Below are positions 7,902 to 15,558 of a stretch of DNA of 18,357 nt, piece by piece. Numbering within the stretch: position 1 is the first letter of the stretch; every line of letters begins with the position of its first letter. The stretch covers positions 1-18,357 of the forward strand of contig DATDAH010000174.1 in NCBI GenBank assembly GCA_036525535.1. Reading direction: 5' to 3'. The notes below the pieces were generated by a model that worked only from the letters and a program-made list of their open reading frames with translations, made no database searches and had not been told where the DNA came from. A program made the position numbers and the translations under genes. Source of the stretch: DATDAH01 sp036525535. GTDB taxonomy: Bacteria; Actinomycetota; Acidimicrobiia; Acidimicrobiales; DATDAH01.

Positions 7902-9367
7902 CGGGGCTGCCCGAGCGCATCGGTGCCGTACTCGCCGTCGATCCGACGGCGAACGCCATCGAGTTCGACGGCCGGTGGCGGACCTGGGGTGAGGTGGCCG
8001 ACACGACGGACCAGGTCGCCGACCTCGTGGACCGACCCGGCCTCGAAGTAGGAATCCTCCTGCGCAACCAGCCCGCGTCGGTGGGGCTGCTCCTGGGTGT
8101 CCTGCGGGCCGGGGGCTGCGTCGTGACCGTGAACCCGGGCCGCGGGGCCGACCGGACGCGCGAGGACCTGGCCGCGCTCGACCTGCCGGTGCTCGCCGGT
8201 GCTCCCGACGACGTCGCCGCCCTCGTGCCCGACGGCTCCCGGGCGACGACGGTGGCGGTGACCGATGTCGGGATCCCGCTGGAGGTGACGCCCGGCTCAG
8301 CGAGAACCGGTCCCCGACCCGGCGTCGCCGTTCGGATGCTGACCAGCGGCACGACCGGGCCGCCCAAGCGGGTCGACCTGTCCTACGCCACCCTCGAGCG
8401 GGTCCTGGTCGGGGCCAAGCACTACGAGTCCAACCGGGACGCCACCCTTCGCCTGCGCTCGGGTGTGGCCGTGGTCAACTCACCGCTCGTGCACCTGGGT
8501 GGCCTGTTCCGGGTGTTGCAGTGTGTGAGCGACGGGCGCTCGTTCTCCCTGCTGGATCGCTTCACGGTCGACGGTTGGGTGGACGCCGTCCGTCGCCACG
8601 CACCGGCCACGGCCAGCCTGGTGCCGACCGCGCTGCGCATGGTCCTGGAGGCCGATGTCGACCCCGCCGCCCTGTCCAGCCTGCGGTCGGTCGTCTCGGG
8701 GACGGCCCCGCTCGACCCCCTCGACGCCGACGCGTTCACGGCGCGGTTCGGGGTCCCGGTGCTCGCGGCCTACGCCGCCACGGAGTTCGGAGGCGGCGTC
8801 GCCGGGTGGAACATCGACGACTACGGGGAGTTCTGGGCGACGAAGAAGGGGAGCGTCGGCCGAGCGCATGCCGGCTGCGAGCTGCGCATCGTCGACGCCG
8901 AATCGGGCGAACCGGTGGCCGTCGACGAAGAGGGGCTGCTCGAGGTCAAGGCCGGCCAACTGAATGACGGGGCCTGGGTGCGGACCACCGATCTGGCTCG
9001 GATCGACGACGACGGGTTCCTCTGGATCCTGGGCCGCTCCGACCAGGCGATCATCCGCGGCGGCTTCAAGGTCCTGCCGGAGGACGTGCGGGCCGCGCTG
9101 GAACGGAACCCGGCGGTGCGGGGCGCCGCGGTGGTGCGCCGCGACGACCGCCGCCTCGGCGCCGTGCCGGTCGCGGTCGTGGAACTGCGCGGCGACGCCG
9201 GGGACGTGGGGCCCGACGCTCTGCTGGCTGACGCCGGTCGGGTCCTCGCCGCCTACGAGCTGCCGACCGAGATCCGCATCGTCGAGGAGCTGCCTCGGAC
9301 CGACTCCGGCAAGGTCGACCTCGTCGCCGTCGGCCTGCTCCTCGACGGCGCCACCGCAGGGGACTGA
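7898..9367 (+). CDS. AMP-forming acyl-CoA synthetase/ligase (ANL superfamily)
   Basis: 489 residues from a TTG start that overlaps the previous stop (TTGA, 7898-7901), preceded by a weak GAGGA element. No other start in this frame keeps the N-terminal domain, so TTG is the best call. Adenylation motifs in order: phosphate loop MLTSGTTGPPKRV (147-159), YAATEFGGG (292-300), RTTDLARIDDDGFLWILGR (362-380), the hinge and GGFKV loop (SDQAIIRGGFKV, 381-392) and the catalytic lysine in PRTDSGKVD (Lys472). All residues needed to make an acyl-adenylate and transfer it to CoA are present. The N-terminal half is compact for the family (usually about 500-550 residues). It probably activates the pathway acid or recycles a hydrolysed intermediate. 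It is followed two bases later by an acyl-CoA dehydrogenase gene. The acyl substrate cannot be read from sequence. Confidence 0.9.
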   Translation: MTGLPERIGAVLAVDPTANAIEFDGRWRTWGEVADTTDQVADLVDRPGLEVGILLRNQPASVGLLLGVLRAGGCVVTVNPGRGADRTREDLAALDLPVLAGAPDDVAALVPDGSRATTVAVTDVGIPLEVTPGSARTGPRPGVAVRMLTSGTTGPPKRVDLSYATLERVLVGAKHYESNRDATLRLRSGVAVVNSPLVHLGGLFRVLQCVSDGRSFSLLDRFTVDGWVDAVRRHAPATASLVPTALRMVLEADVDPAALSSLRSVVSGTAPLDPLDADAFTARFGVPVLAAYAATEFGGGVAGWNIDDYGEFWATKKGSVGRAHAGCELRIVDAESGEPVAVDEEGLLEVKAGQLNDGAWVRTTDLARIDDDGFLWILGRSDQAIIRGGFKVLPEDVRAALERNPAVRGAAVVRRDDRRLGAVPVAVVELRGDAGDVGPDALLADAGRVLAAYELPTEIRIVEELPRTDSGKVDLVAVGLLLDGATAGD

Positions 9368-9369
9368 CG

Positions 9370-10533
9370 GTGGACCTGCGCTACGCCGAGGCCGACGAGG
9401 CCTTCCGCACGGAGGTCCGGGACTGGTTGGACGAGGCCGTTCCGGCGTACGGGCCCCCACCCCCGCCGGGGGACTGGGAGGCGCGCCGCGCCTTTGACAC
9501 CGGTTGGCAGCGTCGCCTCCACGAAGCCGGCTTCGCCGGGGTGCAATGGCCGGTCGACTACGGGGGCCGCGGCCTTCCCGCCTCCCAGCAGCTCGTCTAC
9601 CTGGAGGAGTACGCCGCCTCGGGCGCTCCCTATGTCGGCATCAACTTCGTCGGGCTCGCCCACGCCGGTCCCACCCTGATCGCCGAGGGCACCGAGGCGC
9701 AACGCCGCCACCATCTGCCCCGGATCCTCCGGGGCGAGAGCGTCTGGTGCCAGGGCTTCTCCGAGCCCGAAGCCGGGTCGGACCTGGCGTCGCTGCGGAC
9801 CCGTGCGGTCCGGGAGGGCGACGAGTACGTGGTCACCGGCCAGAAGATCTGGAGCACGCGGGCCCACGTCGCCGACTTCTGCGAGCTGCTCGTCCGCACC
9901 GATCCCGACGCGCCCAAGCACAAGGGGATCACCTGGCTGATCCTCGACATGCACCAGCCCGGTGTGGATGTGCGCCCCATGAAGACCATCGACGGCGAGA
10001 GCCACTTCTGCGAGGTGTTCCTCGACGGCGCCCGCGTCCCCGTCACCAACCGGGTCGGCGAGGAGAACGACGGCTGGCGGGTCACCAATGTGACCCTGCG
10101 CTTCGAGCGGGGCACCGCCTTCGCCCAGCACATCATCACGCTGCGGTCCCAGCTCCAGCGGATCGTCGCGCTGGCGGGCGACGCCAGCGCCCGCCCGGAC
10201 CTGTGCCGCCACCTCGGTCGTCTCGATGCCAGGGTCGAGGCGCTCTGGCGGATGACCCAGCGCTGCGTCACCGAGGCCGAGGCGACCGGGCTCCCGTCCC
10301 CGCTCGGCTCGGCCGTGAAGCTCGGCTACAGCGAGCTGGGCCAGGAGATCGCGGCCCTCGGCATGGAGCTCCTCGGCCGGAGGTCGATCGCTACGAGCGG
10401 GGACGACACCGAGGACGCCAAGCTCGTGCGCGACTACCTGTGGTCGTTCCAGTACACGATCGCGGCGGGCACGTCCCAGATCCAACGCAACCTCATCGCC
10501 GAGCGGATCCTCGGCCTGCCGAAAGGCCGCTGA
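9370..10533 (+). CDS. Acyl-CoA dehydrogenase
   Basis: 387 residues with a GTG start two bases after the ligase stop. All three domains are present. The flavin and substrate segment is WCQGFSEPEAGSDLASLRTR (126-145), followed by TGQKIWSTRAHVADF (156-170), KHKGITWLILDM (183-194), EVFLDGARVPVTNRVGEEN (215-233) and the C-terminal AAGTSQIQRNLIAERILGLP (365-384). The catalytic Glu of medium-chain enzymes, which precedes GTS, is Ala here. Glu246 (LRFERG) sits where isovaleryl-CoA dehydrogenase and several actinobacterial steroid-pathway dehydrogenases place their base, so I infer an active enzyme with the alternative base. It should form a 2,3-double bond in an acyl-CoA using FAD, passing electrons to electron transfer flavoprotein. 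The short dehydrogenase at 5240 is a candidate partner. Its TGA overlaps the thioesterase ATG by one base (TGATG). Confidence 0.92.
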   Translation: MDLRYAEADEAFRTEVRDWLDEAVPAYGPPPPPGDWEARRAFDTGWQRRLHEAGFAGVQWPVDYGGRGLPASQQLVYLEEYAASGAPYVGINFVGLAHAGPTLIAEGTEAQRRHHLPRILRGESVWCQGFSEPEAGSDLASLRTRAVREGDEYVVTGQKIWSTRAHVADFCELLVRTDPDAPKHKGITWLILDMHQPGVDVRPMKTIDGESHFCEVFLDGARVPVTNRVGEENDGWRVTNVTLRFERGTAFAQHIITLRSQLQRIVALAGDASARPDLCRHLGRLDARVEALWRMTQRCVTEAEATGLPSPLGSAVKLGYSELGQEIAALGMELLGRRSIATSGDDTEDAKLVRDYLWSFQYTIAAGTSQIQRNLIAERILGLPKGR

Positions 10534-11171
10534 TGGAACCCTGGGTTTTCGGCGTGGAGCCCCTCGAGCAGACCACGGCGATCGCGGACCGCCTCCGCCG
10601 CCTGACCGGCATGCTGCTCGCCGCCGAGGACGATGACCCCGCCCTGGACCGTCTCGTTGCCGCGCTCGACGAGGTGGAGGCGGCGCTCGCCGCGAACCTG
10701 CCGGACGACCTCGAGCCCCGGGTCGGAGCGGCCGCAGGGCGTGCGGGTCGCGTGTACCTCGACCACGGCCGGGACATCGGCGCCTACAACCCGTCCTTTC
10801 CCGAGTACGACCTCACCGTCGACGGGCCGAGAGCGACGGGCACCGTCACCTTCCCGATCGCCTACGAGGGCCCGCCGGGCTTGGTCCACGGCGGGTTCCT
10901 CGCCCTGTTCGCCGACTGCATCGCCCAGCACCACAACTGTGAGGTGGGGGTCGCGGGCAAGACCGTGTCGCTGGCGATCCGGTACCGCCGGCCGGCGCCG
11001 CTGCTGACCACGCTCACCGTGGTCGCCGAACGGCGGGCGGAGGACGGCCGCATCCACTCGATCATCCGGCTGCTCGACGGTGACCACCTCCTGTGCGAGG
11101 CGGAGGTCGAGGCCGTGGCCGGGGAGCGGACCGCCATGCCCGCGGTCTCCCCCCGCCGGGGCGCGCCGTGA
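10533..11171 (+). CDS. Hotdog-fold thioesterase (PaaI-like) with N-terminal helical extension
   Basis: 212 residues. The ATG shares one base with the upstream stop (10531-10535). Residues 85-200 are a hotdog domain: GPPGLVHGGFLALFADCIAQ (113-132) carries the HGG motif (119-121) and the acidic residue Asp128 of PaaI-type thioesterases, and TVSLAIRYRRPAPLLTTLTV (144-163) is the usual long strand with the 'xYRRPxPL' turn. Residues 11-60 are a charged, Leu/Ala-rich stretch predicted to be helical and not part of a minimal hotdog enzyme; they may mediate dimerisation or partner contact. It should hydrolyse a CoA thioester to free acid and CoA in the cytoplasm. Its place between a dehydrogenase and a ligase suggests product release or proofreading of stalled CoA intermediates. 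Confidence 0.83.
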   Translation: MEPWVFGVEPLEQTTAIADRLRRLTGMLLAAEDDDPALDRLVAALDEVEAALAANLPDDLEPRVGAAAGRAGRVYLDHGRDIGAYNPSFPEYDLTVDGPRATGTVTFPIAYEGPPGLVHGGFLALFADCIAQHHNCEVGVAGKTVSLAIRYRRPAPLLTTLTVVAERRAEDGRIHSIIRLLDGDHLLCEAEVEAVAGERTAMPAVSPRRGAP

Positions 11172-12694
11172 GCTCACAGGACGACGCCGAGACCATCCCC
11201 GCCCTCCTGACCCTCCGCCGACGCACGGCACCCGATCGCCCGGCCCTCGTCACCGAGGACGCCGCCATCACCTACGCCGAGCTGGACGACGCCAGCGCCG
11301 ACCTCGCGGCCCGGCTGGTGGGCGACGGGGTGGCCAAGGGCGACCGGGTCGCCCTGCTGGCCCCCAACGGCATCGGGTGGGCGGTCACCGCCTACGCGGT
11401 CCTGCGGGTGGGCGCGGTACTGGTCCCGCTGAGCACCCTGCTCCGCCCGCCCGAGCTGCTCGCGCATCTCGCGACCGCATCGGTGTCCCACCTCCTCACC
11501 GTCCCGACCTTCCGCGACCGGTCCTACCTCGACGACCTGGCGGCGGCGGCTCCGGGCCTCTCCGAGGTCGTCGGATCGGGCGCCCGCCATCAGGCTGCGC
11601 CGGACCTGCGGCGGGTGTGGACCCTTCCCGAAGGGGTCCCCGACCGAGGCGTCCCGCCGGCTGTGGTCCGCGCCATGGAGGACCGGGTGCGGCCGGCGGA
11701 CGACCTCGTCGTGCTGTTCACCTCGGGGAGCACGGGCCGCCCCAAAGGCACGATCCACACCCACGGCGGCGGCCTGCGGGCCACGGCCGCCGGGCTGGAG
11801 GCCCGGGGCATAGGCCCCGGCGAGCGTCTCTACATCCCCATGCCCTTCTTCTGGACCGGGGGGTTCTGCGGCGGGCTGGTCTCGACGCTGCTGGCGGGGG
11901 CCACCCTCCTGACCGAGGCCGAGCCGGACCCCGGCCGCACCCTCCGGCTCCTCGAGCGGGAGCGGGTGACCGTGTTCCGGGGCTGGCCGGACCAGGCCGC
12001 CGAGCTGGCGGCCCACCCGGCCTTCGCCGCCGCCGATCTCTCGTCGCTGGGCGACGCCAGCCTTGGCGCCGTGCTGCCAGCCGAGCGACAACCGCCCCCG
12101 GGCGCCCGGGCGAACCTCTTCGGGATGACCGAGACCTTCGGCCCGTATTGCGGGGACCGCCTCGACACCGACCTCCCGCCCGACGAGTGGGGAAGCTGCG
12201 GTCGTCCGTTCGCCGGGATCGAGGTGACGATCGCCGAGGACGGCGAGATCTGCGTCCGCGGGCCGAACCTCATGCGCGGGGTGTGCGGGCGGTCGCGCGC
12301 TGAGGTGTTCACCCCGGAAGGCTGGTTCCGGACCGGCGACCGGGGCCGGCTCGATGACGCCGGGTACCTCTGGTACGAGGGTCGCCTCGACGACATGTTC
12401 AAGGTCAAGGGGGCGTCGGTGTACCCGTCCGAAGTCGAGGCCGCCGTGCGCGCCGTCGACGACGTCCGCCAGGCTCATGTCACCGAGGTCGACGGTGATG
12501 TCGGCGCACTTGTCGTCACTGCCCTCCCGGTCGACGCCGTCGCCGCGGCCACAAAGGAGCGACTGAGCGCGTTCAAGCGGCCCACCCGGTGGCTGGTCAC
12601 CGCCGACGCCAGCGCGGTTCCCCTGACGGCCACCGGCAAGATCGACAAGGCTGCGCTGCAGATGATGCTGGCCGAGGGTGCTACAAAGCTCTAG
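11168..12694 (+). CDS. AMP-forming acyl-CoA synthetase/ligase (ANL superfamily), second copy
   Basis: 508 residues from GTG in a GTGA overlap with the thioesterase stop. The adenylation motifs are complete: LFTSGSTGRPKGTIHTHGG (183-201), NLFGMTETFGPYCG (316-329), GWFRTGDRGRLDDAGYLWYE (385-404), GRLDDMFKVKGASVYPSEVE (405-424) and the catalytic lysine in PLTATGKID (Lys491). The N-terminal ATYAELD-like signature (ITYAELDDASADLAARL, 34-50) is typical of medium-chain or aromatic acid ligases. It differs throughout from the ligase at 7898 and is not a recent duplicate, so two different acids, or two stages of one pathway, are probably activated. A 41-base gap with a strong Shine-Dalgarno separates it from the next gene. 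Confidence 0.91.
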   Translation: MSSQDDAETIPALLTLRRRTAPDRPALVTEDAAITYAELDDASADLAARLVGDGVAKGDRVALLAPNGIGWAVTAYAVLRVGAVLVPLSTLLRPPELLAHLATASVSHLLTVPTFRDRSYLDDLAAAAPGLSEVVGSGARHQAAPDLRRVWTLPEGVPDRGVPPAVVRAMEDRVRPADDLVVLFTSGSTGRPKGTIHTHGGGLRATAAGLEARGIGPGERLYIPMPFFWTGGFCGGLVSTLLAGATLLTEAEPDPGRTLRLLERERVTVFRGWPDQAAELAAHPAFAAADLSSLGDASLGAVLPAERQPPPGARANLFGMTETFGPYCGDRLDTDLPPDEWGSCGRPFAGIEVTIAEDGEICVRGPNLMRGVCGRSRAEVFTPEGWFRTGDRGRLDDAGYLWYEGRLDDMFKVKGASVYPSEVEAAVRAVDDVRQAHVTEVDGDVGALVVTALPVDAVAAATKERLSAFKRPTRWLVTADASAVPLTATGKIDKAALQMMLAEGATKL

Positions 12695-12735
12695 AGGAAT
12701 TGCCGCCACAGGCCTTCCGGGAGGAGTGTGTGCCG

Positions 12736-13527
12736 ATGTCCGACGACGTCCTGGTCGAGCGCAGCGACGGCTTGGTCACCGTCACCTTCAACCGTCCGGA
12801 GCGGAAGAACGCGCTCGACGCCGGCTGCTGGCAGGCCCTCGACACGGTGCTCGCCGAGGTGGCGACCAGCCCCGCGGACCGGGCGCTGCTCCTGACCGGC
12901 GCCGGTGGCAACTTCTCGTCGGGGGCAGACTTGTCCGGCGACGGGTCGGGGGGGCTGGCCGGCGGTGAGATGCAGCTGATCGTGACCGAGATGCGCATCG
13001 TGGGCGAGATCATCCGCCGGCTCCAGCGGCTGCCCAAGCCGACGCTGGCCGCCGTCGACGGGTTCGCGGTCGGTGTCGCCTTCGGCCTGGCCCTCGCCTG
13101 TGACCTGGTGGTGGCCAGCGACCGGGCCCGGTTCTGTGCGATCTTCGCCAAGCGGGGCTTGGCCCTCGACGGCGGGTCCTCCTGGACGCTCCCTCGCCAG
13201 ATCGGGCTCCGGCGGGCCAAGCAGATGGCGTACTTCGGGGACATGGTCGAGGCCCCGCAGGCCCTCGACTGGGGCCTGGTGAACGAGGTGGTGCCCGCCG
13301 AGGAGCTGGCCGAGACCGCGCGGGCGTGGGCCCGCCGGCTGGCCGCCGGTCCGACCACGGCCCTCAGCCTCAGCAAGCGGCTGCTCGACGCCAGCGCGGG
13401 GTCGAGCTTCGAGGAGGCGCTGGAGGGCGAGGCCCGGTCCCAACACATCACCTACACGACGGCGGACATGGGCGAGGGCATCAGCGCCTTCCTCGAGCGG
13501 CGCGAGCCCCGCTTCACCGGGAAATGA
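12736..13527 (+). CDS. Crotonase-family protein, enoyl-CoA isomerase (PaaG)-like
   Basis: 263 residues. ATG 12736 is preceded by GGAGGAG (12720-12726) with a 9-base spacer, and is preferred to the in-frame GTG at 12730. Motifs are VTVTFNRPERKNALD (14-28), NFSSGADL (59-66), GFAVGVAFGLALACDLVVAS (109-128) and FCAIFAKRGLALDGGSSWTL (133-152). The first hydratase glutamate is replaced by Gly118. The GLxxDGGSxxxLPR pattern places Asp145 where isomerase-type members such as PaaG carry their acidic catalytic residue. I therefore infer double-bond shifting or epoxide/oxepin-type isomerisation rather than hydration. It belongs to a different subfamily from the FFDxHV paralogues in this window. Its TGA overlaps an ATG at 13524, although the next gene more probably starts at 13542. 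Confidence 0.87.
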   Translation: MSDDVLVERSDGLVTVTFNRPERKNALDAGCWQALDTVLAEVATSPADRALLLTGAGGNFSSGADLSGDGSGGLAGGEMQLIVTEMRIVGEIIRRLQRLPKPTLAAVDGFAVGVAFGLALACDLVVASDRARFCAIFAKRGLALDGGSSWTLPRQIGLRRAKQMAYFGDMVEAPQALDWGLVNEVVPAEELAETARAWARRLAAGPTTALSLSKRLLDASAGSSFEEALEGEARSQHITYTTADMGEGISAFLERREPRFTGK

Positions 13528-13528
13528 C

Positions 13529-13538
13529 GGAGGAGAGG
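13529..13538 (+). promoter_or_regulatory. Shine-Dalgarno that selects ATG 13542 over ATG 13524
   Basis: GGAGGAGAGG ends just before ATG 13542; AGGAG (13531-13535) has a 6-base spacer. ATG 13524, which overlaps the previous stop as ATGA, has no such site and would add six residues (MTEERP). Confidence 0.6.
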
Positions 13539-13541
13539 CCG

Positions 13542-14366
13542 ATGGCGACCGCGATCGACTGCCTGGTGAACGTGGGCTTCGCCGACGAGATGCAGCCCGA
13601 GTGGATGGTCCGGGTCAAGGAGGACTACTTCAAGGGCGACGACTCGTTCTTCCAGAGCCCCGAGCTGCCCGAGCTCCTCGAGAACATGGACGCCAACGGG
13701 GTCAGTCGGGCGGTCCTGATGACCAGGATCGGGGCCGTCGACGACCGGGCCCAGCGCTATGCCGCCGCCGAGCCCGATCGCTTCGCGCTGGCCGTCGGCG
13801 GGCTCAACCTGCTCAAGCCGATGAAGGCGTTGCGGGGGCTCGAGTCCTTCGTGCGCGACAACCCGGTGGCGTACACCGTGGTCGGACCCAGCTTCTGGGG
13901 CGACGCCATGTACCCGCCCGGCGACGCCGTCTACTACCCCCTCTACACGAAGTGCTGCGAGCTCGACCTGCCGCTCTGCATGAACACCGGCCTGCCCGGA
14001 CCGCCGATCCCCGGTGAGGTGCAGAACCCCATCCACCTGGATCGGGTCTGTGTTCGCTTCCCGGAGCTGCGCCTGTGCATGATCCACGGGGCCGACCCCT
14101 GGTGGGACGTGGCCATTCGCCTGATGCTCAAGTACCGGAACCTGCGGCTGATGACCTCGGCGTGGTCGCCGAAGCGCCTGCCCGAGGCGCTCCTCCACTT
14201 CATGCGCACGAGGGGCACGGACCGGATCCTCTTCGCGTCCGATTTCCCGGTGCTCTCGATGGAGCGGTGCCTCGGTGAGGCGGCCGCCCTCGACCTGCCC
14301 GACGACGTGCGGTCCGCGTGGCTCCACGACAACGCCGAGGCCTTCTTCTTCGGAAAACCAGACTGA
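13542..14366 (+). CDS. Amidohydrolase-2 family protein (ACMSD-like fold) lacking the N-terminal HxH motif
   Basis: 274 residues, a TIM-barrel of the amidohydrolase-2/ACMSD family, whose known members decarboxylate aromatic or 2-keto acids or hydrolyse C-C bonds. Supporting segments are LLENMDANGVSRAVL (45-59), RFALAVGGLNL (80-90), MNTGLPGPPIPGEVQNP (147-163), CVRFPELRLCMIHGADPWWD (170-189) and RILFASDFPVLSMER (228-242). The late barrel residues His182 and Asp234 (SDFP) are in the usual places. The N-terminal DxHxH-type metal site, however, is replaced by AIDCLVNVGF (4-13), with no histidine. His148-type strand residues are also weak (CMNTG instead of xHxG). It may bind metal differently, be metal-free, or be a regulatory partner of the intact relative directly downstream (17 bases). 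Start choice: see the ribosome site at 13529. Confidence 0.83.
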   Translation: MATAIDCLVNVGFADEMQPEWMVRVKEDYFKGDDSFFQSPELPELLENMDANGVSRAVLMTRIGAVDDRAQRYAAAEPDRFALAVGGLNLLKPMKALRGLESFVRDNPVAYTVVGPSFWGDAMYPPGDAVYYPLYTKCCELDLPLCMNTGLPGPPIPGEVQNPIHLDRVCVRFPELRLCMIHGADPWWDVAIRLMLKYRNLRLMTSAWSPKRLPEALLHFMRTRGTDRILFASDFPVLSMERCLGEAAALDLPDDVRSAWLHDNAEAFFFGKPD

Positions 14367-14382
14367 CCCAGAGGGGGATCCC

Positions 14383-15558
14383 ATGGACGCCAGACCGTTC
14401 GACGCCGACAACCACTACTACGAGCCGCTCGACGCGTTCACCCGGCACCTCGACAAGGCGTTCCGTCAACGGGCCGTGCGGCCCGTCCAGGACGGCAAGC
14501 GCGTCGAGTTGCTGGTCGGAGGGCGGGTCAACCGCTTCGTCCCCAACCCGACGTTCGACCCGATCATCGTGCCCGGCTGCCTCGACCCGCTGTTCCGCGG
14601 TCAGATCCCCGAGGGGGTCGACCCCCGCACCCTGATGCAGGTGGAACCACTCCGGGCCGAGTACCAGGACCGTGAGCGCCGGCTCGAGGTGATGGACGAG
14701 CAGGGCCTGGGTGCGGCGCTGCTCTTCCCGACGCTCGGGGTCGGTGTCGAGGAGGGGCTCCGGGACGACATCCCGGCGACGATGGCCGCCATCTCGGCGT
14801 TCAACCGGTGGCTCGAGGAGGACTGGGGGTTCGCCTACGAGGAGCGGATCTTCGCCCCGCCCTTGCTCTCCCTCGCCGATCCCGCGGCGGCGGTCACCGA
14901 GCTGGAGTGGCTGCTCGACCACGGGGTGCGCATGGTGCACATCCGGCCCGCGCCCGTACCCGGTCCGAACGGAACGAGCCGATCACTGGGCGACACGGCG
15001 CACGACCCGGTGTGGGCCCGTCTGGCGGAGGCGTCGGTCCCGGCCGCCTTCCACCTCGGTGACAGCGGCTACAACGCGCTGATCGCCGCCGCCTGGGGCG
15101 GCAAGGCCACGTTCGGCTTCGGCAACCACGACGCCCTGGGCCAGGTCCTCGTCGGCGATCGGGCCATCTTCGACTCCATGGCCGCGCTGATCATGCACGG
15201 CGTCTTCCAGCGGCACCCGGCGCTGCGGGTGGCGAGCATCGAGAACGGCTCGGACTGGCTCCCCCTCCTGGTCAAGAAGCTGCGCAAGCAGGCCAACCAG
15301 ACGCCGTGGGTGTTCGCGGAGGACCCGCTCGAGACCGTGCGCCGGCACGTGTGGGTCACGCCGTACCTCGAGGAGGACCTCGCAGCACTGGCCGACCTCA
15401 TCGGCGTCGAGCACATCCTGTTCGGCTCGGACTGGCCCCACGGCGAGGGGGTGGCCCAGCCCTTGGACTTCCTGAAGGAGCTGGCCGCCTTCGACGAGCC
15501 CGCGGTGCAGCGGATCATGCACGACAACTGCGCCGAGCTCCTCGGGTCCGCCGCGTGA
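14383..15558 (+). CDS. Amidohydrolase-2 family metal-dependent hydrolase/decarboxylase
   Basis: 391 residues. ATG 14383 follows a purine-rich GAGGGGGA site at a normal distance. It belongs to the same superfamily as the gene before it but is longer and has a better preserved site: FDADNHYYEPLDAF (6-19) is the N-terminal 'DxxxHxxEP' signature of this actinobacterial group, with His11 and Glu14. AAFHLGDSGY (221-230) supplies a strand histidine (His224), followed by IMHGVFQRHPALRVASIENG (270-289) and HILFGSDWPHGEG (344-356, Asp350 and His353). The substrate is unknown; decarboxylation or hydrolytic ring or C-C cleavage is the family norm. Its TGA overlaps the GTG of the next gene (GTGA, 15555-15558). 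The tandem pair suggests a heteromeric enzyme or two successive steps. Confidence 0.88.
   Translation: MDARPFDADNHYYEPLDAFTRHLDKAFRQRAVRPVQDGKRVELLVGGRVNRFVPNPTFDPIIVPGCLDPLFRGQIPEGVDPRTLMQVEPLRAEYQDRERRLEVMDEQGLGAALLFPTLGVGVEEGLRDDIPATMAAISAFNRWLEEDWGFAYEERIFAPPLLSLADPAAAVTELEWLLDHGVRMVHIRPAPVPGPNGTSRSLGDTAHDPVWARLAEASVPAAFHLGDSGYNALIAAAWGGKATFGFGNHDALGQVLVGDRAIFDSMAALIMHGVFQRHPALRVASIENGSDWLPLLVKKLRKQANQTPWVFAEDPLETVRRHVWVTPYLEEDLAALADLIGVEHILFGSDWPHGEGVAQPLDFLKELAAFDEPAVQRIMHDNCAELLGSAA

Noticed and set aside
11174..12709. Minus-strand open frame of 511 codons opposite the second ligase
   Set aside because: No motif match; the plus strand carries the complete set of adenylation motifs.
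13524..13541. Start of the first amidohydrolase at ATG 13524 (ATGA overlap)
   Set aside because: Possible by coupling, but the strong Shine-Dalgarno inside this stretch points to ATG 13542, and the extra six residues match nothing.
13452..14411. Minus-strand open frame of 319 codons opposite the first amidohydrolase
   Set aside because: The His/Gly/Val-rich pattern is typical of antisense shadows in GC-rich DNA; the plus strand has a real domain and ribosome site.
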